Assembly: GCF_029867415.1 (NCBI RefSeq)
Contig: NW_026705406.1
Location: forward strand, 645,729 to 709,728
From: Vicia villosa
Lineage: Eukaryota; Streptophyta; Magnoliopsida; Fabales; Fabaceae
Direction of reading: 5' to 3'
Length of the DNA stretch: 64,000 bases
The position numbers and the translations under genes are program-made. Below are positions 34,094 to 42,369 of the stretch, one piece after another. Each line of letters begins with the position of its first letter. Positions within the stretch are counted from its first letter, which is position 1. Below the pieces are notes generated by a model, which searched no databases, was not told the origin of the DNA, and saw only the letters and a list, made by a program, of their open reading frames with translations.

Positions 34094-34400
34094 CTAATGT
34101 ACGCTTTCGCCATCCCATTAGATTTTAGAAAAGCTTTTTGGAAACAACGTAATTAATAAAATGCCCGTTTTATGAAGTTGTTATCTATTTAAATCTCCTA
34201 ATCTCAAACTTTCGCTCTGTTGACTCGGAACATGCTAATATCCCTAACGTACGCTTTCGCCATCCCGTCGGGTGTAAAAACAATTTTTGAAAATAAATAA
34301 GTCCTAATTAGTTTTAATACGCTTTCGCCATCCTTAAAACTAATGTCCTATGTTTACTATCCAGTTAAAGATCTCAAACTTTCGCTCTGTTGATTTTAAC
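34094..34400 (-). repeat. constant-loop hairpins in LTR D (left copy)
   Basis: Loop TACGCTTTCGCCATCC is flanked by CTAATG/CATTAG (34094-34121), by a weaker CC..ACG/CGT..GG pair (near 34230-34255) and by a perfect 11-bp ATTAGTTTTAA/TTAAAACTAAT (34307-34344). A second loop family, TCAAACTTTCGCTCTGTT, is flanked by GTTAAAgATC/GATTTTAAC (34364-34400). Both loops share CTTTCGC. The right LTR carries the same set. Confidence 0.85.
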
Positions 34401-34961
34401 CTTTGACTTTCGCTCTATTGGTTTTAAGACTTACTAATTAAATTAGACATACAGACCAAAAACAGGTGATAGTTAATAAAATATAATTAAGCCAATTTAT
34501 TTCGGATCCCTACGGTTAACTTACTTTACATACCGATATCATAATAATTTAGCCAGACATATTAATATGGTTAAACATGCATAAATCGGTTCGGTTCATA
34601 ATAATAGGCATAGTAATTGGCATACAATATATCATGCAAATAAATATAAATAAAGGCGGTAAATAAAAACCTGAATTAAATAAATGGTAATTGAATCTTC
34701 GAGTACTGAACTTCCACCACAGGTTGGCTGGATCGTTCTTCGGAATTTAAACAGACAGAAAAAAATAAACAAGGAAATAAAGCGATAAATCTAACGTAAG
34801 GCTAGATCTATAAAAAGTTCACAACAATTTCCAGTGTAGAAATCGTTGTGAGAAAATAAGTGTTTGAATGTAAGCAGAATAAAGAAATACGGTTCACGGT
34901 ACAATTTCGGCAGCACTTCGTTGGCAGGAAATTGGACTCCTTGGAAGTGAGGTAGCAGGTC

Positions 34962-34971
34962 CTATTTATAG
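34962..34971 (-). promoter_or_regulatory. TATA box of LTR D (left copy)
   Basis: Minus strand reads CTATAAATAG, about 55 bp downstream of the nearest palindrome. The right copy is at 47250-47259. Confidence 0.65.
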
Positions 34972-35026
34972 GAGAGGTTTTGCTGTGACGTTGCGTGAAA
35001 AGTGGGGATTTTTGCAGACTGGGTGT

Positions 35027-35168
35027 GGAGACGTGCGTCTCCGTTTCTTCAGGAAGTGGCCTTGACTGACTTGAGACGTGCGTCTCAAGTGGAGAAGATG
35101 TAGGAGCAGTTGGAGACGGGCGTCTCCTCTTGGTGACGTGGCAGAAGAACGTTGGAGACGTGCGTCTC
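35027..35168 (-). promoter_or_regulatory. four-copy GAGACG palindrome array in LTR D (left copy)
   Basis: GGAGACG-TG-CGTCTCC (35027-35042), ACTTGAGACG-TG-CGTCTCAAGT (35069-35090, 10-bp arms), GGAGACG-GG-CGTCTCC (35112-35127) and TGGAGACG-TG-CGTCTCCA (35152-35169). Outer arm bases differ between copies but stay complementary. Right LTR: 47315-47457. Confidence 0.85.
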
Positions 35169-35476
35169 CACTTGCTGGGAAGGTTTGGGCCACGCGCCTT
35201 TGGTTCCATAGTGGGCTGAACTGTCTCTTTTGGGTCTTTTGGGTCCTAATTGCACCCCTCCTTCACTTCAGCACTCCTTTTTCATCTTTTAGGCATAAAT
35301 ATTGGTCATTTAAGCTCCATTTTCTTTCCTTTTCGCAAATAGTCGTAATTAGAGTGTAAATCCTGAAACGAAACAAATACTCGCGTAATATCATAATAAA
35401 TTAACATAATAAACGGAAAATGCTATAAATATCTATGGATATCAAGCTAAATATACGATATAAAATCGTGTTATCA

Positions 35477-35491
35477 AATTCCCCCAGACTT
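35477..35491 (-). other. polypurine tract of element D
   Basis: Minus strand reads AAGTCTGGGGGAATT directly before the 3' LTR. A near copy, AAGTCTGGGGGAG, is at 36476-36488. Confidence 0.8.
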
Positions 35492-36518
35492 GAACCTTTG
35501 CTTTTCCTCAAGCAAAATAATAAGATAAAGATAAATGAAACACACTTCCACCACGTCGTTCGGTCATACTCAGCTACATAGTGTTCTTATTTGAAAATAA
35601 TGATAATGATCCTAGCAATAAACTTATAGTAACAACACTAAACAACTCCCAGTATGCATACCAATCCGAATCATGCCATTATAGCTCGACCTCTTTGACT
35701 CGTCATCATGTTTCACCCTTTTCATTCGCGCGCAATCACATTAAGCCCATTATCTTGACACGCACATAGCAGAGTAGTCGGTTAGTGACTATGATCCTTC
35801 TCATGGAGTTCTGGCACAATATGTGGTATACTCCTTAGCATTCACTTGTAGATTGTGGGGAATCGGACAATAGTCCTTCATACCAAGTTCAGTACCAGAT
35901 GACTTCTGAACCAATCGACAATGAGTTTTTAAATTCTTTGTATTTGAGATTTGCGACCGTTAGGTTAAATGATCTTGTGAGGATCACCTTACTTAGTAGG
36001 CACATTTCTTCTTATGGTTAAGCACATAATTATTATTATGAGGATCATACACTTATATTCATCGACTCTCTGCGTAGTTTTTATCTAAGACGGTGCCGAC
36101 TGCTAGAATAAACTACTAAGGGTTATTCCAAAACTTAAAGTCGATGGTTTTGGTATAACGAGTATTCAAATCGGTTACGCATACTCGGGGGTTTTAGAGT
36201 GTTGGGACAATAGGGATATTGACTATATTCAATTTCAATGCGTTGGGTGTTTGAGTAAGCTTCGTATTTCTCGAACGTGTGGGGTTTGCGTTTATCGTTT
36301 AGGAGCAAAAAATTTTGTTATGGCTCAAGAAAATGGAAGAAAGTGAAATAACTACGGAATTATACATATAAGACTTAAATTCCATAAATATTCTTTTATT
36401 GAATTAGAAAAACATTACAAGGAAGGGAAATAACTGAAGGGAAAAATAAAACTAAAGGAAATAGAAATAATACGACTCCCCCAGACTTAGATGATGCAAT
36501 GTCCTCAGTGCATAAGAA
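35492..36518 (-). other. 3' untranslated region of element D
   Basis: About 1 kb with no ORF of note between the last ORF and the polypurine tract. The small + ORF at 35581-35769 is not conserved with anything I recognise. A second polypurine-like motif is present at 36476-36488. Confidence 0.6.
36476..36488 (-). other. second polypurine-tract-like motif in element D
   Basis: Minus strand AAGTCTGGGGGAG lies 31 bp after the stop of the last ORF and about 1 kb upstream of the true polypurine tract. The two share AAGTCTGGGGGA. Confidence 0.55.
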
Positions 36519-37880
36519 CTACTCCTCATTGTTGCGGTTGCGAGAACTGCTTGCGCCTCTTGTACGAACACGGCGACGTCTATCAGGAGGAGAGTCATTC
36601 ACACGAATGTCAAGATCATGCAAATATGTAGCAATTTCAGTGTATTGACTTTCGTTCCTAATAGCATAGTCACGGTGCTCCTGTTGCATCTCTCGGATGA
36701 GCCTAATTGTTTCAGTTTGGTTTGTCTGCATAGCTTGAACGAGTTGATCTTGGCGTTGAATAGCAGCATACATGGCTTCAAGAGTGATAGGCGGAGGGTT
36801 GTTTGGAGGAGGTTGGTTGACATCAACTTGCCCTTGGTTGAGTTCTTCTTCATTTGCATCCATAGGTTCATTAGGATGTTCTTGTTGGTTATCTTGAGGG
36901 TTGTCTTCAATAAGCCTCCAACGTTGAACATAACGGATGTTGATTCTTTCAGGGCATGGAAGGATGACATAAGGAATAGGAACTTTGTTGACGACCAAAG
37001 TGTAACGGCCGTCATGGCGGGGTGAAACCAAGTGGGAGTTACGGCAGTAGGTGAGATCGAGTGACTGAGCAGGCTTCATGAGATGTGAGAGTGAGAGGAG
37101 CTCGTCACCAAGACCTAAAGCACAGGCCAAGGAAGTAATAATTCCGCCAAGCAAGAATGGGTTTGTAGCGGGGGCGTTGACTAAACCTTGGATGTGTTGG
37201 AACATGAACGGTGCGGCGTTGAAACGGATATTGTCAAGCGCACAGTAGAGGAAAAATAGTTCATGTTGGTTTACCTTGTGGTTGTTAGATCTTGCAAAAA
37301 TAGTATGCCCCAAGACACGTTGAAAATAACGTATAGCGGGGTTTTGAATGTGAGAAGCATGGAGAGCTCTCCAACCGGTAGGATTTTCTCCAGTGAGATT
37401 GAACCAAAATTCAAAAGCGAGATCCTCCCAAGATCGACCATTGAGTTCTTGAAAGATTGAGCGGTGAGCATTTGGTGCATGATTAAAATGCAAATGTGAA
37501 GCTACGACATCTTGATCTAGAGTATATTCATGGTTGAACATCCAAAATTGGATGCTACCGGTTGAGAGTGGTTGATTAGAGGGAGTGTCGTAGTTGAAAG
37601 AACTCAAAAATTCTAAGACGAGCGGCTCATAAGTAGGTACGGGTTCGGTACAAAGATGGTGGAGGCTAGATTTTGTGAGCAAACGGGTAACACCGTCAAT
37701 GAGACCCAGAGTTTCTAGACACTCGGTGTTCACAAATTTTGTGGGAACAACCGAACGTTCGTAGAAAGCGACGTATTTTGTTCGTTGAGCATCATTGTCG
37801 TCATCTCGGAAGATAATATTTGAAAGGTCGGGAGGTGGTCTCTCGGGACGCTCACTACGGATTAACGAACGTGGAGGCAT
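36519..37880 (-). CDS. Athila envelope-position ORF b (453 aa), function unknown
   Basis: Intact ORF from ATG at 37880. The N-terminal globular part (about residues 20-320) resembles ORF a of the same element: LEFLSSFNY, HIQNPAIRYFQRVLGHTIFAR, HELFFLYC, LGGIITSLACALGL. An Asn/Gln/Glu-rich linker follows, then a probable coiled coil (LEAMYAAIQRQDQLVQAM) and a basic Arg/Ser tail. No signal peptide or membrane segment is evident, so it does not look like a viral envelope protein despite its position. Plant databases usually label such proteins Athila ORF-1 or putative plant transposon protein (from memory). A TATA box and palindrome array precede it. Confidence 0.85.
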   Translation of the reverse strand: MPPRSLIRSERPERPPPDLSNIIFRDDDNDAQRTKYVAFYERSVVPTKFVNTECLETLGLIDGVTRLLTKSSLHHLCTEPVPTYEPLVLEFLSSFNYDTPSNQPLSTGSIQFWMFNHEYTLDQDVVASHLHFNHAPNAHRSIFQELNGRSWEDLAFEFWFNLTGENPTGWRALHASHIQNPAIRYFQRVLGHTIFARSNNHKVNQHELFFLYCALDNIRFNAAPFMFQHIQGLVNAPATNPFLLGGIITSLACALGLGDELLSLSHLMKPAQSLDLTYCRNSHLVSPRHDGRYTLVVNKVPIPYVILPCPERINIRYVQRWRLIEDNPQDNQQEHPNEPMDANEEELNQGQVDVNQPPPNNPPPITLEAMYAAIQRQDQLVQAMQTNQTETIRLIREMQQEHRDYAIRNESQYTEIATYLHDLDIRVNDSPPDRRRRVRTRGASSSRNRNNEE

Positions 37881-37970
37881 GGTGAGTATGAAAATGAAAA
37901 AAATAGAAATGGAGTGTAGAAGAATAGAGAATGGTATGAAGGTTGTGAAGAAGAAGAGTGGTGGTGGTGT

Positions 37971-37980
37971 GGTTTTATAG
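37971..37980 (-). promoter_or_regulatory. candidate internal TATA box before ORF b (element D)
   Basis: Minus strand CTATAAAACC, about 90 nt before the ORF b start codon and 250 bp downstream of a palindrome array of the kind found before the LTR TATA box. Confidence 0.5.
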
Positions 37981-38214
37981 TGAGGTTTGAAAATGGTGTG
38001 GTTAATGGAGAATTAAAATGGATTAATGGTGGTGTTTGAAGTTTTTAGGAAATGATGAAGAATTAAGAGGTGAATGATGGAGGATGAATGAGGTTTATGG
38101 AGTTTAAATGGAATAAATAAGGGGAAGAATGAAGAAGATTAGAAGATGAATTTTGAAATTCAAATTCAAAATTCAAAATGGGAGTTATGGTGGTGCTGCA
38201 GCGTGGTCAACAAT

Positions 38215-38344
38215 GCAGACTGCTGCCCTTGGGAGACGCGCGTCTCAGGCAGTCAGTCTGCAAGGGGACAAAGCATGGAGACGTGCGTCTCCTGTCCTCA
38301 GAAAGATTCCTGCTGGTCCCACACAGATGGAGACGTGCGTCTCC
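38215..38344 (-). promoter_or_regulatory. internal GAGACG palindrome array before ORF b (element D)
   Basis: GAGACGCGCGTCTC (38233-38246, perfect) centred in a larger inverted repeat (GCAGACTGCTGCC 38215-38227 with GGCAGTCAGTCTGC 38248-38261), then GGAGACG-TG-CGTCTCC at 38277-38292 and 38329-38344. Same motif as the LTR array. Confidence 0.8.
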
Positions 38345-38657
38345 TGTTGTAGGCAAGTGGTTCACGCGTGCAAGGGACCAGACAGTGCTGACAGATGCCA
38401 TAAATTGTCCATCAGTTCAGAGCAGTGTCGAATTTTAATACTATTAAGTAAAAAGTGATAAACAGGCAAATATATAGCAGTCAATAGCAGTGTAATATAA
38501 CACAGTAGCAGTAATCAAAAGAATATTGCATTTAAAATTAAACCGGTACTGAGTGTTAACATAAGCAGAATGTAAAATGCAGAAAAATGAAAATCTAAAC
38601 TTATGAATAAAAATTGCTAAAACTAGAAATAAAATCTAATAATCTACAGGGTAACAT

Positions 38658-40046
38658 CTAGCCACGTCTATTGTTATGCTCATTAGACTGAATGTGTTTG
38701 AAAACTTCGTCGAACTGAGCATTTACGGTGTCGATAAAATCGAAGAACTGCATTTGCAAAGTGTGAAGCTCGTTGCGCACATGTTGGACATCTTGTTGTA
38801 GTGCAGTGATGGCTTGCTCGTGCGTATTCAGATTAGGCATTCTTTGATTCACCGATGCGGTGGATGTAGCAGGTTGTTGTTGCTCGAGCTCGACATTGGT
38901 CATATCAACAGTGTAATCATCAACAGAATCTTCAGAACGAGTTTCAGGCTCATACTCAGATATAGGTTCATCAACAGGAAGAGGTTCGTAATCAGGAATG
39001 GGTTCATCTTCAGGATTAGGTTCATAGTAACCAGGAGGAGTGTCAGGCTCAGATTCCGATACATGCATTTCCTCATCGAAATGTTCATAGGCTTGAGGGG
39101 TTTCAGGTGAGGGTTCTCTTTCAGGAATCTGATCATAGAAAAGCCAGTTGGCAGGGTTGTGCACACTCGTCCTAGGACTCGGTAAAGTGAACTGATCCAA
39201 TACTTTGTTATCAATGAGTAAATCAAACTGATCAGGTCCAAGGTTACCGATGATACCTCGGTTAAAGCAGAAGTGAATCTCCATAGAATTGTGGGAGCCA
39301 AGAGGTGTCAATCTAAGCAACGGTACTCTCAATCCTATAGCATTAGCAATCATAGTGACAAATCCGCCAATCCTAATAGGTGAAACTTCGTCATGCGTGA
39401 TGCGCTCGAAGTTTGTTAGCATGAATGCGATGGCATTGACCGGGCGATTTTGAGAGGTACAAAACATGATGAACAACTCTTCTCTAGAGACTTCAGTGAC
39501 ATTATCGGGTTTACCAAAAATGTAGTGAGCAAGGAGCTTATGGAAGTATCTGAAGGCTGGGTTATGGATGTTCTCAGATTGAAATTCATTCTCTTCAGGG
39601 TTGTCGTTCCCAGTGATCTTGCCCCAGTATTTTTCCAACTCCCAGTAAGCAAGATTGTCTTCAGTTACTTTGGTGTATGCATCTGTTCCATGAGGTAGTT
39701 CTAACATTTCAGCAAAATCTCGGATGCAGAAATTAAACTCCATACCAAAGAGTCTAAAGAGAATAACTCCTTTTCTGAGTCCTTGTCCACAGTTTGGAAG
39801 ATAGGTCAGGGAGCTCAAGAATTCCAGAGTGAGCTTCCGGTAAGTACTAAACTTGCGGAACAGGTGAGAACCAGTCCAACCAATTTGGTTAAGCAGGTGC
39901 AGGACGCTTTCTTCGATACCAAGTTTCACCATAGTTGGTTGGTGAGGATAGCAAGTCAAATCCATGTGTCTTTCAGCCAGCTTATTAAATCTTGCTTCTT
40001 GTCCTCTACCACGGAACACAACTTCCATATTATCAACTTCTTGCAT
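38658..40046 (-). CDS. Athila envelope-position ORF a (462 aa), function unknown
   Basis: Intact ORF from ATG at 40046. The N-terminal globular part (about residues 10-320) is a diverged paralogue of ORF b: LEFLSSLTY, NIHNPAFRYFHKLLAHYIFGK, EELFIMFC, IGGFVTMIANAIGL. A Pro/Glu-rich acidic linker (about 330-395) and a coiled-coil-like end (ALQQDVQHVRNELHTLQMQ) follow. No signal peptide or membrane anchor. Separated from integrase by about 380 bp of AT-rich sequence. Confidence 0.85.
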   Translation of the reverse strand: MQEVDNMEVVFRGRGQEARFNKLAERHMDLTCYPHQPTMVKLGIEESVLHLLNQIGWTGSHLFRKFSTYRKLTLEFLSSLTYLPNCGQGLRKGVILFRLFGMEFNFCIRDFAEMLELPHGTDAYTKVTEDNLAYWELEKYWGKITGNDNPEENEFQSENIHNPAFRYFHKLLAHYIFGKPDNVTEVSREELFIMFCTSQNRPVNAIAFMLTNFERITHDEVSPIRIGGFVTMIANAIGLRVPLLRLTPLGSHNSMEIHFCFNRGIIGNLGPDQFDLLIDNKVLDQFTLPSPRTSVHNPANWLFYDQIPEREPSPETPQAYEHFDEEMHVSESEPDTPPGYYEPNPEDEPIPDYEPLPVDEPISEYEPETRSEDSVDDYTVDMTNVELEQQQPATSTASVNQRMPNLNTHEQAITALQQDVQHVRNELHTLQMQFFDFIDTVNAQFDEVFKHIQSNEHNNRRG

Positions 40047-40423
40047 CGTAGTTAGTAGTTAAATGAAAAACCTAGAAGTTGAAAATATTAAGATTAAGTT
40101 AGAACTAGGCTAGTGTTTATTTTTAAAAATAAAATAAAATAAAATAAAATAAATGAAATAAAATTAAGTAACAAGTTATAATAATAATTATAATTATAAA
40201 AAGGAAATATTTTCTCGAAATAAGATAGCAGTTATAATTATAATAATCATAATAAGATGTAAGAAAAAAGTAAAAAAAATGATTAAAGTTAGAACAGATT
40301 ATTTAAATAAAAATAAAAGTTTAAAAAAAATAAAAATAAAGTAAAAGAATACGTAAATGTGGGTTGTCTCCCACCAAGCGCTTTGTTTTATGTCGTAAGC
40401 TCGACGATTTTTAAAATAGAAGA
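40047..40423 (-). other. AT-rich spacer between integrase and ORF a (element D)
   Basis: Includes an (AAAAT)n run at about 40128-40160 and long A/T stretches. No palindromes or TATA arrangement like the one before ORF b. Confidence 0.6.
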
Positions 40424-41092
40424 CTATTGTTTCGAAAGAGCGGGCAGTTCGTCAAGTTTAAAAACTTCGATGTTTTCATCGTGTTCGAGATGATGGTAAT
40501 ACTTAAGACGTTGCCCATTTACGACAAAAGGTTTGACGGTTTCTCCTTTGATTTCTATCGCTCCACTTGGAAATATGTTAGTTATTTCGAAAGGGCCAGA
40601 CCATCTAGATCGTAACTTGCCAGGAAATAATTTTAGTCTAGAATTAAATAAAAGTACTTTATCGCCTATGCTTAAATTTTTCCTAGATATACGCTTGTCG
40701 TGCCATTTTTTTGTTCGCTCTTTATAGATTTTGGCGTTTTCGTAAGCGTCTTGTCTAAGTTCTTCTAATTCGTTTATGTCTAGAAGTCGTTTTTCACCAG
40801 CGGCAGTGTAGTTTAGGTTTAAGTTCTTAATGGCCCAATAGGCTTTATGTTCTAACTCTACCGGTAGGTGGCATGATTTTCCATAAACGAGTTTGAATGG
40901 GGTAGTTCCTATTGGAGTTTTGAAAGCTGTTCTATAAGCCCATAAAGCTTCATTTAGCTTGGTTGACCAATCTTTCCTAGATATAGCAACAGTTTTCTCC
41001 AATATTTGTTTTATTTCGCGGTTAGATACTTCTACTTGACCGCTTGTTTGTGGATGGTATGGTGTGGCTATTCGATGATTCACTCCATATTT
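40424..41092 (-). pseudogene. Athila integrase, C-terminal part after an in-frame stop (element D)
   Basis: Continues the integrase in the same frame after the TGA at 41093-41095. Contains [20 protein letters not shown] with the third catalytic residue (Glu), the [18 protein letters not shown] block and a C-terminal domain ([24 protein letters not shown]). The only apparent damage is the stop before it; the GTG at 41083 is not a likely real start. Confidence 0.85.
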
Positions 41093-42346
41093 TCAAAGGA
41101 GTTTCTCAAGTATTCTTGAAATGAAATGGGAACCACCATCGCTAATTACCAATCTTGGCAAACCGAACCTAGGAAAGATGACGTTTTTGAAGAGTTTGAT
41201 AACTACTCGTGTATCGTTTGTAGGAGAAGCAATAGCTTCTATCCATTTTGAAACGTTATCGACAGCTACGAGTATATATTGATTTCCAAACGACGACGGA
41301 AACGGACCCATAAAGTCTATTCCCCAGACGTCAAATATTTCTACTTCTAGAATGCCTTTTTGAGGCATTTCATCGTGTCTTGAAATGTTTCCGGTTCGTT
41401 GGCATCTATCACAGCTTAGTACAGCAAAATAAACGTCTTTCCACAGGTTGGGCCAGAAGAGTCCAGATTGAAGAATTTTGGCGCAGGTTCTAGATGTGCT
41501 ATGGTGTCCTCCACACGGTGCAGAATGACAGTGTGTTATTATGCTTCTTATCTCTTCCTCGGGTACACAACGTCTAAAGATTCCATCGGGGCCTCTTTTG
41601 AACAGGAGTGGGTCGTCCCAATAGTAATGTTTTAGGTCATGGAAGAATTTCTTCTTCTGTTGGTAACTTAGATCAGGAGGAAGCACACCAGCAGCTAGGT
41701 AGTTTACGAAATCTGCATACCAAGGTGCGTCAGATCGGGCTAAAGCTATTTCTGCTAATTTGTTGGTTTCAGAGTTTGGACGGTACGGTTCGAATTCATT
41801 TGCTTCTAATTGGGCGATGAGTCTTTCATAAGGGAAATCGTCGTCAATTGGTACTTGTTCGGGTTTCAGATTTTCTAATCGAGAGAGGTGATCTGCTACG
41901 ACATTTTCAGTGCCCTTTTTATCTTTAATTTCCAGGTCGAACTCTTGTAGTAACAAGATCCATCTCAAAAGTCTTGGTTTGGCGTCCTTTTTGGTTAGGA
42001 GGTACCTAATGGCGGCGTGGTCAGTGTATATGATTATTTTGGCTCCTACCAGGTAAGAACGAAACTTGTCTAATGCAAATACGACAACTAATAATTCTTT
42101 TTCTGTCGTGGCATAATTCATTTGAGCTTCGTCTAGGGTTCTACTCGCATAATATATGACATGTAGTTTCTTATCCTTTCTTTGCCCTAGAACGGCTCCT
42201 ACAGCATAATCACTTGCGTCACACATTATTTCAAAAGGTTCATTCCAGTCGGGAGGTTGCATAATTGGCGCAGAGATTAATGCTCGTTTAAGCGTTTGAA
42301 ATGCTTCAGTGCATTTATCGGTGAAAATAAATTCAGCGTCTTTCAT
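41093..42346 (-). pseudogene. Athila RNase H and integrase, N-terminal part (element D)
   Basis: RNase H begins at [17 protein letters not shown] with [17 protein letters not shown] and [11 protein letters not shown]. The integrase zinc site ([20 protein letters not shown]) and first two catalytic Asp ([18 protein letters not shown]) are intact. The frame is opened upstream by a one-base shift at about 42430 and closed by TGA just before the last catalytic block. Confidence 0.87.
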
Positions 42347-42369
42347 TAGTAATTCGGTTAACGGTTTGG

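Larger units (their letters stand above)
33748..35476 (-). repeat. 3' LTR of element D (left copy)
   Basis: 1,729 bp, matches 46018-47764. Contains constant-loop hairpins (34094-34400), TATA box (34962-34971, minus) and four GAGACG palindromes (35027-35168). It lacks 18 bp present at about 46676-46694 in its partner. Confidence 0.95.

Noticed and set aside
34808..35359. Several 75-133-aa ORFs, repeated at 47254-47647
   Set aside because: They read the GAGACG palindrome array of LTR D in both directions; identical in both LTRs and not protein-like.
36519..40046. Viral-type envelope genes in element D
   Set aside because: Position fits, but neither ORF shows a signal peptide, transmembrane anchor or cleavage site, so no envelope function is claimed.
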